28,299 bases of DNA from an uncultured Clostridia bacterium (GTDB lineage Bacteria > Bacillota > Clostridia > Oscillospirales > CAG-272): positions 1-28,299 of the forward strand of contig CAJGDZ010000004.1 of the NCBI GenBank assembly GCA_904502055.1, written 5' to 3'. Every line of letters starts with the position of its first letter. Within the stretch, counting starts at the first letter, position 1. Positions 22,834 to 28,299 of the stretch are shown piece by piece. The translations under genes and the position numbers were made by a program. A model generated the notes under the pieces. It did no database searches, was not told where the DNA came from, and saw only the letters and a program-made list of their open reading frames with translations.

Positions 22834-25356
22834 TCAGTGGCATTCGTACCAGGTCTCACCGACGCCGACCTCAGCCTCCATCGGTACCGACAGTGCCACC
22901 GCGTTCTCCATCTCCTTTTTAAGAAGATCACGAACCTCATCGGCGATCTCGCGACGCGCCTCGATCAAAAGCTCGTCGTGCACCTGAAGGATGAGGCGTG
23001 CATCCAGGCTTCTTTCCTTCAGCCTTTCCGCTACACGGATCATAGCGATCTTGATGATATCTGCCGCCGTTCCCTGAATGGGGCTGTTCATCGCCACGCG
23101 CTCGCCAAAGGCACGGCGCATCTTATTTTTCTCGGCAAGCTCGGGGATATAGCGCCTCCGCCCGAGTAATGTGGTGACGTATCCCTTTTCGTATGCCTCT
23201 TTTATAATGTTTTTCAAGTACGCGTCTACCGCAGGATAGGTTGCCAGATATCCGTCGATATACTCCCTGGCCTTAGCTCTCGGAATACCGAGATCGGTCG
23301 CCAGCGAGAAGTCGCCGATACCGTATACGATTCCGAAATTCACAGCCTTGGCGCGCTTGCGGAGCTCCACCGTCACCTGATCGGGGGCTACGCCAAACAC
23401 CTTGGACGCCGTGGTCGTGTGAATGTCCGTCCCCTCACGGAAGGACTCCTGCATGGTCTCGTCGCCCGAGATGGCAGCCAAAAGCCGAAGCTCGATCTGC
23501 GAATAGTCGGCATCTATAAGCACGTAGTCGCTGCTGCTTGCCAGGAAAAAGCGTCGGAAGGCTCTTCCCAGCTCGGTTTTGATCGGAATATTCTGCAGAT
23601 TGGGATCGCTGGACGAAAGCCGCCCCGTAGCCGTTCCCGTTTGCTTGAAATTGGTATGGATCCTGCCCTCGGCATCCGCCGCCTTGCAAAGCCCCTCGGC
23701 GTACGTACCTCGAAGCTTGGCCACCTGGCGGTAATCCAGAATGTCATCCACGATGGGGTGGTAGGCGCGAAGCTTCTCAAGCACCTCCGCGTCGGTGGAG
23801 TAGCCGGTCTTTGTCTTTTTGACCACGGGAAGCATCAGCCTCTCAAAAAGCACTTCACCAAGCTGCTTGGGCGAATTGATATTAAATTCGCCGCCCGCGT
23901 GGTAATAGATTCGCTCCTTGTACTCGTCCTCAAGCAAAAGCAGCTTTTTGCCGTAGTCCTCAAGCCCCGCCATATCCACGCGACAGCCGCAGATCTCCAT
24001 ATCGGCCAGCACCGCCGCAAGAGGCATTTCGATCTCATACAAAAGCGAACTCTGCCCGTTCTCGCGGATCTTGGCCTCGATCGCCTCATAAAGCGGTAAA
24101 AGCAAGGACACGTCCACACCGTCTGGCATCTTTCCAAGATAGGCCGTGCAAAGGCGCGCAAAATCAAACGAACCTTCCGACGGGTCAAGGACGTAGGCAC
24201 CCAGCATCACGTCGTGATAAGCGCCACGGAAATCCACGCCCTGCCGACTCATCGATTTATAAAGCGTTTTACAATCGTAACAAACCACCCTGTGTCTATT
24301 TTGAGACAAAAAGTCGGATATTTCCGCAATTTCCCCCGTGTAAGCAAAGCCGTGCTCCGCATCGGCAAAGGAAAATCCCTCCTCGCTCTCCGCCATGGCA
24401 ATATACTCGGCATCTGCCAGCGCGAGCATAAGTTCGGCGGCATTGGCCGCGCGCATTTCCACAGACCGCGCCTCAACGACCTCAGTCTCTCGATCCTCCT
24501 CCAGACCAAAGCGTTTGACGAACGCCGAGAACTCAAGCTCCATAAAAAGCTCATAGGCGCGGCTCTTATCGATGCCGCGATAGGCGATCTCCTCAAGACC
24601 CTCCACTACCGGCGTATCCAGCAGAATACGCGAGAGTGTCTGCGAGAGATAGGCGCTGTCCCTTCCGTTCAGCAGCTTCTCATTGGTCGATTTTGTCAGC
24701 GTAGCCGACGGAAGTGCGGCGTAAAGCGCATCCAGACTGCCAAATTCGGAGATCAGCTTAAGCGCCGTTTTTTCTCCGATTCCGGCAACGCCGGGAATGT
24801 GGTCCGAGCTATCTCCCATCAACGCCTTGACGTCAACAAACTGTGTCGAGTCTACACCATACTTCTCCGTAAAAGCCGTGCGGTCAAAGGGAACGGTATC
24901 ATTGTTAGTGGCAAGAAGCACCGTGGTATGCTCGGAAATGAGCTGCAAGGAGTCCTTATCGCCGGTCAGCAGATATGCGTGGCAATCCTCAGCCCCGGCC
25001 AGCGCCGAGATCCGTCCGAGAATGTCGTCCGCCTCATAGCCCGCCCTCTCCAGCGTTGTAAGTCCGAGCGCCTGCATACAGTCCTTCGCAATGGGAAGCT
25101 GCATCAGAAGCTCGGGCGGTGTGGCATGGCGGCCCGCCTTATATTCGTTATAAAGCTTATGGCGGAAGGTCGGCTCCTTCAGATCGAAGGCCACCGCGCA
25201 ATAATCGGGGTTCAACTGCTCCACCTGCTTCATCACGATATTGATCATACCGTAAACGGCATTGGTATATACGCCCTTTTGATTGCTCAAAAGGCGAATT
25301 CCGTAGAATGCCCGATTCAAAATACTGTTACCGTCAATGGCAAGTATCTTTTTCAT
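22834..25356 (-). CDS. polA: DNA polymerase I
   Basis: An 840-residue family A polymerase. The N-terminal 5'-nuclease begins with LAIDGNSILNRAFYG and has GDSSDHIPGVAGIGEKTA. The polymerase domain has ATGRLSSSDPNLQNIPI, motif A DYSQIELR (D617), motif B RAKAVNFGIVYG and motif C VHDE (792-795). The middle region lacks the D-x-E of a 3'-5' proofreading site (AMAESEEGF appears instead), as in the Bacillus-type enzymes, so proofreading is probably absent. The enzyme fills gaps in repair and replaces Okazaki primers. It is the first gene of a long operon with a perfect-consensus promoter. Confidence 0.97.
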   Translation of the reverse strand: MKKILAIDGNSILNRAFYGIRLLSNQKGVYTNAVYGMINIVMKQVEQLNPDYCAVAFDLKEPTFRHKLYNEYKAGRHATPPELLMQLPIAKDCMQALGLTTLERAGYEADDILGRISALAGAEDCHAYLLTGDKDSLQLISEHTTVLLATNNDTVPFDRTAFTEKYGVDSTQFVDVKALMGDSSDHIPGVAGIGEKTALKLISEFGSLDALYAALPSATLTKSTNEKLLNGRDSAYLSQTLSRILLDTPVVEGLEEIAYRGIDKSRAYELFMELEFSAFVKRFGLEEDRETEVVEARSVEMRAANAAELMLALADAEYIAMAESEEGFSFADAEHGFAYTGEIAEISDFLSQNRHRVVCYDCKTLYKSMSRQGVDFRGAYHDVMLGAYVLDPSEGSFDFARLCTAYLGKMPDGVDVSLLLPLYEAIEAKIRENGQSSLLYEIEMPLAAVLADMEICGCRVDMAGLEDYGKKLLLLEDEYKERIYYHAGGEFNINSPKQLGEVLFERLMLPVVKKTKTGYSTDAEVLEKLRAYHPIVDDILDYRQVAKLRGTYAEGLCKAADAEGRIHTNFKQTGTATGRLSSSDPNLQNIPIKTELGRAFRRFFLASSSDYVLIDADYSQIELRLLAAISGDETMQESFREGTDIHTTTASKVFGVAPDQVTVELRKRAKAVNFGIVYGIGDFSLATDLGIPRAKAREYIDGYLATYPAVDAYLKNIIKEAYEKGYVTTLLGRRRYIPELAEKNKMRRAFGERVAMNSPIQGTAADIIKIAMIRVAERLKERSLDARLILQVHDELLIEARREIADEVRDLLKKEMENAVALSVPMEAEVGVGETWYECH

Positions 25357-25393
25357 ATCTTCCCCACTCTCCCGCGCGAATTTTATTTCTTAT

Positions 25394-25422
25394 ATTATAC
25401 ACGCATTCCCTTCTTTTGTCAA
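25394..25422 (-). promoter_or_regulatory. Consensus promoter of the polA operon
   Basis: Minus-strand TTGACA (25417-25422) and TATAAT (25394-25399), exactly 17 bases apart. It lies about 40 bases before the polA ATG and is the only clear promoter found for the eight-gene run down to 15595. Confidence 0.82.
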
Positions 25423-25469
25423 GGAAAAGAGCCATCATTTGTAGGGGAAAACGGGAATTCTTGTGACAT

Positions 25470-25498
25470 AAAAAAAGCCGATTCGCGTACGAATCGGC
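25470..25498 (-). terminator. Rho-independent terminator after rubredoxin
   Basis: A nine-base stem, GCCGATTCG with CGAATCGGC (25477-25498), around a four-base loop, followed on the minus strand by seven T residues (25470-25476). It lies just beyond the rubredoxin stop and upstream of the polA promoter. Confidence 0.9.
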
Positions 25499-25514
25499 AT
25501 CTTTATATATTCTT

Positions 25515-25706
25515 TTACAGGGCTTCGTCGGAATCGTCGTCGCCGGCCGTTTTCACAGCCTCAAAATCGTCCTTACCGGCGCCGCAAAGCGGGCATACCC
25601 AATCCTCGGGAAGATCCTCAAAATCCGTGCCGGGAGCAATGCCGTTATCGGGATCTCCTACCTCGGGATTATACTCATAGCCACACAGTTCGCAAACGTA
25701 GATCAT
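25515..25706 (-). CDS. Rubredoxin
   Basis: A 63-residue protein with the rubredoxin iron site: CELC (C5, C8) and CPLC (C38, C41), both with the GY or GA knuckle. DPDNGIAPGTDFEDLPEDW between them is the diagnostic rubredoxin core. It carries one electron, in anaerobes often to rubrerythrin or oxygen-detoxifying flavodiiron proteins. The acidic tail of about ten residues is slightly longer than usual (52-54 residues is typical). It has its own promoter and terminator, and AAGGAG precedes the start. Confidence 0.97.
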   Translation of the reverse strand: MIYVCELCGYEYNPEVGDPDNGIAPGTDFEDLPEDWVCPLCGAGKDDFEAVKTAGDDDSDEAL

Positions 25707-25740
25707 TCTATCATTCTCCTTATCAAAAATTTACCATAAT

Positions 25741-25769
25741 ATCATAATGCATATATGCGGTCTTGTCAA
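25741..25769 (-). promoter_or_regulatory. Promoter of the rubredoxin gene
   Basis: Minus-strand TTGACA (25764-25769) and TATGAT (25741-25746) with a 17-base spacer. It makes a short monocistronic transcript to the terminator at 25470. Confidence 0.7.
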
Positions 25770-25812
25770 GATGCAATTTTATTGCAAAGATAAATTTTTT
25801 GTAAACAAAGTG

Positions 25813-26430
25813 TTAAGAGAAGGAGCGCACGATATCCGCAATGATCTTTGCGGTATTTTCAATGCCGAGAACCGCGGTGTTAAAGGCGGCTCCGTAGCGC
25901 TCAACTGCCCCCCACCTCTGTCCGGTGTAGAAATTATAGTAGCCGGAGCGCTTCTTGTCCTCCTTGGCAATCAGATTTTTCGCCTCCGACTCGGAAATGC
26001 CGCGTGATTCCATAATTCTCGCCGCACGCATCGGAACATCGGCGTAAATAAAGACCGAAAACTTGTTTTCAAAATGACGCAAGGCATAATCACCGCACCG
26101 TCCCACGATCACGCACTGTTCCTTCTCGGCCAGCTCCTGAATGATCTCATTTTGTGCGATAAAAAGCTTATCGTTGATCGGAATATCGTAATTGCCGGCA
26201 AGACCGCCCATTCTGGATGCGCCGATCGCCAGCGTATACAAAAGGCTGCCTGCCGCCTTCTCGTCCACCTTGGAAAGCACCTCGGGGTGGTATCCGCTCT
26301 TTTCAGCGGCCATCTGGATCAGCTCCTTGTCATAGACCTTGATGCCGAGAAGCTCGGCCACCCGTCTGCCGATCTCGTGTCCACCGCTACCGAATTGACG
26401 GGCAATGGTAATTACAGGGTTTTTGTGCAT
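25813..26430 (-). CDS. Cytidylate kinase-like family protein
   Basis: A 205-residue protein of the cytidylate-kinase-like group. The N-terminal ITIARQFGSGGHEIGRRVAE is its altered phosphate loop (G-S-G-G-H-E-I-G in place of G-x-x-G-x-G-K-S/T). VIVGRCGDYAL, VFIYADVPMRAARI and the closing KRSGYYNFYTGQRWG are also typical. These proteins are common in Clostridia. They are not the canonical CMP kinase (cmk), which has a classical loop, and their true substrate is not firmly known. I use ATG 26430, which follows AAGGAG; an in-frame upstream extension would take in the promoter. Confidence 0.85.
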   Translation of the reverse strand: MHKNPVITIARQFGSGGHEIGRRVAELLGIKVYDKELIQMAAEKSGYHPEVLSKVDEKAAGSLLYTLAIGASRMGGLAGNYDIPINDKLFIAQNEIIQELAEKEQCVIVGRCGDYALRHFENKFSVFIYADVPMRAARIMESRGISESEAKNLIAKEDKKRSGYYNFYTGQRWGAVERYGAAFNTAVLGIENTAKIIADIVRSFS

Positions 26431-26470
26431 AAGCGTCTCTCCTTGTCTGCATTTCTCTCTTTTCTTTTTC

Positions 26471-26499
26471 ATTTTACCACATTCTCGCTGATTTGTAAA
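26471..26499 (-). promoter_or_regulatory. Promoter of the cytidylate-kinase-like gene
   Basis: Minus-strand TTTACA (26494-26499) and TAAAAT (26471-26476) with a 17-base spacer. It is divergent from the promoter at 26608, with about 110 bases of AT-rich DNA between, including an all-A/T inverted repeat near 26563-26585. Confidence 0.6.
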
Positions 26500-26607
26500 G
26501 ATATTTTTGGAGCTTTTCAAGCTCTCACCGCATTCTACCACTTATTGTATGCCCTGCTTTTGTTTTTTCTATCATAAAAAACAATTTTAACTCTTGAATT
26601 TTCTACA

Positions 26608-26636
26608 TTTACATTTTGAGGGCTGACGCTTATAAT
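26608..26636 (+). promoter_or_regulatory. Promoter of the phage-tail-like module
   Basis: TTTACA (26608-26613) and TATAAT (26631-26636), 17 bases apart. Transcription should start near 26643, the first base of the structured leader. It is a host vegetative-type promoter. Confidence 0.65.
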
Positions 26637-26642
26637 AAAGAC

Positions 26643-26737
26643 GAGCCGTGCCAAGGAAAACGGCTCCCGGCAGGCGAAGCGAAGGGCAAGCCCGGTTGCG
26701 GCTGTTACATATGTCGGTATGTGCCCCCGCCTGCCCC
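26643..26737 (+). ncRNA. Candidate structured leader RNA of the tail-like module
   Basis: The leader can fold into two units. Unit one is GAGCCGT (26643-26649) with ACGGCTC (26660-26666). Unit two is closed by GGCAGGCG (26669-26676) with CGCCTGCC (26728-26735). Inside it are GGGC/GCCC (26684-26687 with 26723-26726), AGCC/GGCT (26689-26692 with 26700-26703) and ACATA/TATGT (26707-26711 with 26718-26722), giving a branched, near-cloverleaf shape. An AAAGGAGG ribosome site follows about 13 bases later. No T-run terminator is present. I do not match it to a known class; pairings were read by hand. Confidence 0.4.
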
Positions 26738-26759
26738 TTGATTTTAAAGGAGGAACCAT

Positions 26760-27467
26760 ATGAAATCTATATTTGCACAAGAATTTTCCCGCATCGAGCT
26801 TGGGCGTCGAGGGGAAAATCTGGCACGCCGTATCGTCTTTGATCTTACCGAATGGCAGAAGACATACGGCGAAGGAGTTGCCATGCTCGCCGCACTTCTC
26901 CCGGGCGAGGCAACACCCTATCCCTGCTCTGTAAGCCAGGAGAAAAACACCTTGATCTGGCCGCTCACCTCTGCCGATACCTCGGTGTCGGGAACAGGCA
27001 AGTGTGAGCTCTCCTATTACGTTGGTGAGCAGCTTATAAAATCCGTTATTTTTCAAACCTATATAGCCGAATCACTCGCAGCGCCGGGAGATGCTCCCGA
27101 TCCCCGGGAATCCTGGATTGAGGACATTCTCGCCAGCGGCGCCGACGCCATCGCGGCAAAGACAGCAATCGAGAATATGAGTGTTTCTTCTGAGACACTT
27201 TCTTGCGAAAGGTCCGCAATTGTTGAGAAAAGCGAAAGGGACGGTCACGTCCATTTGACCTTTTTCCTTCCGAAGGGTGAGAACGGTACACCGGGAGCGA
27301 GGGGGGAATCCGGATATACTCCGATTCGCGGCGTGGACTACTTTACACCCGAGGATATTGCCTATTTTGACGGGCGCATCGACGAGCGGTTGGGTGCGAT
27401 TGGCGGTGCCCTTGACGAGCTTCACGCCTATGCACAAGGCCTTGTGATCGGAGGTGATGCTTCGTGA
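26760..27467 (+). CDS. Phage baseplate/tail-tip-like protein (BppU-like) with short collagen-like tract
   Basis: A 235-residue protein. The first 100 residues resemble the N-terminal beta domain of BppU-type baseplate upper proteins (RIVFDLTEWQKTYGEG, then CELSYYVGEQLIKSVIFQTYI). A helical linker (about 115-145) follows, then VHLTFFLPKG and a short G-x-y run, GENGTPGARGESG, leading into YTPIRGVDYFTPEDIA. That last block is very common in Bacillota phage tail fibre and baseplate proteins. It probably forms a trimeric appendage. The start at 26760 follows AAAGGAGG. The stop overlaps the next start (GTGA). No signal peptide is present, which fits a phage structural or holin-released protein rather than a Sec-secreted one. 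Confidence 0.6.
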   Translation: MKSIFAQEFSRIELGRRGENLARRIVFDLTEWQKTYGEGVAMLAALLPGEATPYPCSVSQEKNTLIWPLTSADTSVSGTGKCELSYYVGEQLIKSVIFQTYIAESLAAPGDAPDPRESWIEDILASGADAIAAKTAIENMSVSSETLSCERSAIVEKSERDGHVHLTFFLPKGENGTPGARGESGYTPIRGVDYFTPEDIAYFDGRIDERLGAIGGALDELHAYAQGLVIGGDAS

Positions 27468-28231
27468 CGATCGCGGATAAGCTCATTCGTGCGAAAGAGG
27501 ACTTTGATCGCGTATACGAGGCGGGATATGAAAAAGGAAGCGCAGAAGGTGGCGGTGGCTATTACGATCAAGGCTATGCGGACGGCAAGCAAGCCGAACA
27601 CGATGCCTTTTGGGGTGCCTATCAAAAAAACGGCAACCGAACAAACTACGCTTACGCTTTTGCCGGAACGGGTGGATGGAACGATGACAACTTTAAGCCA
27701 AAGTACACCATCAAAGCAGAGGGTGCAAGCTGGACGGCTTTATACTATGCCTTCTACCAAGCAAACATATCCGACATAAAGGCGATTTTGGAGGAAAGAG
27801 GCTTAACGATTGACACCAAAAACGCCAAAGGATTGGGCGCTTCATTTGAGGGATGCACTACGACAAATATCCCAACGCTTGATGTAACAAATTGTACGGA
27901 TTTTGGAAGAACTTTTTATGGTGCTTCTAAACTTGAAACCGTGGTGCTTGAAAATCTCAGCGGTTCTGCGACTTTTACAAACACGTTCACCAATTGCTCA
28001 AACCTTGTAAATTTGAGTGTTAGCGGGATTATTGGAAAAAACGGCTTGAATCTCCAATGGTCTACAAAATTGTCGAGAGATAGCATTGTCAGCGTTGTCA
28101 ATGCCCTTTCGCCCACCACAACGGGTTTGACCGTAACGCTCAGCAAGACGGCGGTGGAGAGTGCGTTCAACGATGCGGAATGGGACGCTTTGGAATCCAC
28201 AAAGACGAATTGGACAATTACACTTGTGTAA
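27464..28231 (+). CDS. Leucine-rich-repeat (BspA-like) protein of the tail module
   Basis: A 255-residue protein starting at GTG 27464, overlapping the previous stop as GTGA and preceded by GGAGGTGA. The N-terminus is a helix (ADKLIRAKEDFDRVYEAGYEKG) leading into a glycine/tyrosine-rich region (GGGGYYDQGYADGKQ). Residues about 105-235 have BspA/LRR_5-like repeats with conserved small residues, Asn and Thr (FEGCTTTNIPTLDVTNCTDF, FYGASKLETVVLENLS, FTNCSNLVNLSVSG), then NALSPTTTGLTVTLSKTA. Similar repeat proteins sit next to BppU-like genes in Clostridia prophages and may contact the target-cell surface. No signal peptide or anchor is visible. Function unproven. Confidence 0.6.
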   Translation: MTIADKLIRAKEDFDRVYEAGYEKGSAEGGGGYYDQGYADGKQAEHDAFWGAYQKNGNRTNYAYAFAGTGGWNDDNFKPKYTIKAEGASWTALYYAFYQANISDIKAILEERGLTIDTKNAKGLGASFEGCTTTNIPTLDVTNCTDFGRTFYGASKLETVVLENLSGSATFTNTFTNCSNLVNLSVSGIIGKNGLNLQWSTKLSRDSIVSVVNALSPTTTGLTVTLSKTAVESAFNDAEWDALESTKTNWTITLV

Positions 28232-28241
28232 GGAGGTAACT

Positions 28242-28299
28242 ATGAAAATAAGAACAACGATTTACGCCGAGGAGGGTATGGTGCTCACCGACGGCAGTA
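28242..28299 (+). CDS. Start of a third small tail-module gene, cut by the window edge
   Basis: An ATG at 28242 follows AGGAGG at ideal spacing, ten bases past the previous stop. Nineteen codons are visible, beginning MKIRTTIYAEEGMVLTDGS. Short proteins beginning in this manner occur in Clostridia phage tail clusters, which fits the neighbours, but too little is visible to name it. Confidence 0.6.
   Translation, partial: MKIRTTIYAEEGMVLTDGS

Larger units (their letters stand above)
26640..28299 (+). mobile_element. Edge of a prophage-like or tail-derived gene module
   Basis: From here to the window end the coding strand switches to plus and the gene types become phage tail-tip-like: a BppU-like protein, a leucine-rich-repeat protein and the start of a third small gene, coupled by overlap or close spacing with strong AGGAGG sites. 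No integrase, attachment-site repeat, capsid or tail-tube gene is visible, so the type of element is open. Confidence 0.45.

Noticed and set aside
24214..25680. Long plus-strand frame opposite polA
   Set aside because: Antisense shadow of the polymerase, which has all family A motifs in the minus frame; it also runs through the polA promoter and the rubredoxin terminator.
26535..27056. Minus-strand frame across the tail-like gene start and leader
   Set aside because: It overlaps the structured leader and the BppU-like gene in antisense, has no ribosome site, and its protein is unlike anything known to me.
1..28299. CRISPR array, tRNA, rRNA, insertion sequence
   Set aside because: No spaced direct repeats, cloverleaf with CCA-end context, rRNA motifs or transposase were found on reading both strands.

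Overview
The window looks like a chromosomal segment of an anaerobic Clostridia-type Bacillota of moderate GC (judged by eye, not computed). The reasons are AGGAGG-type ribosome binding sites, many near-consensus TTGACA-17-TATAAT promoters, a tetrahydrofolate riboswitch in front of an ECF folate transporter gene, a YhaO/YhaN pair, YmdB, an ABC-F ATPase, a rubredoxin, a ferredoxin-like DUF362 protein and an oxygen-sensitive-type fumarase subunit. No rRNA, tRNA, CRISPR array, transposase or integrase is visible.

Layout, left to right. 1-4000: minus-strand genes for a sodium:neurotransmitter-symporter family transporter (cut by the window edge), a PnuC-like nicotinamide riboside/NMN transporter with a structured leader, and an ABC-F ATPase. 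4098-7665: a tight four-gene minus-strand operon (Gfo/Idh/MocA oxidoreductase, TIM-barrel sugar isomerase/epimerase, PIG-L deacetylase, NagB-like deaminase/isomerase), divergent from an AraC-type regulator at 7830-8708. The two promoters overlap almost completely. This looks like a regulated catabolic cassette for an N-acetylated sugar or glycoside. 8795-12271: a SbcD/SbcC-like nuclease/ATPase pair (YhaO/YhaN). 12339-14349: promoter, THF riboswitch, a possible SD-sequestering hairpin, folT and folC, a folate uptake and retention unit. 14384-15542: divergent ymdB and a small acyl carrier protein gene.

15595-25356 is a nearly gapless run of eight minus-strand genes from one strong promoter. In transcription order: polA, fumarase beta subunit, XRE-TPR regulator, small lipoprotein, GNAT acetyltransferase, smpB, a 1082-residue protein resembling a glycoside hydrolase with an amidotransferase-like domain, and a DUF362/ferredoxin protein. 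25515-26430 holds rubredoxin and a cytidylate-kinase-like protein, each with its own promoter.

26600-28299: the strand switches to plus. A housekeeping-type promoter and a compact, highly folded leader of about 115 nt precede translationally coupled genes resembling phage tail-tip or baseplate appendage proteins (a BppU-like protein with a short collagen-like tract, a leucine-rich-repeat protein, and the start of a third small gene). The module runs off the window, so it could be a prophage edge or a free-standing tail-derived system.

The most interesting signals are the isolated tail-like module and its leader RNA, the four-enzyme sugar cassette with a NagB homologue lacking one catalytic-triad residue, the unassigned leader RNA of pnuC, and the fumarase beta subunit gene without an adjacent alpha subunit in the polA operon.
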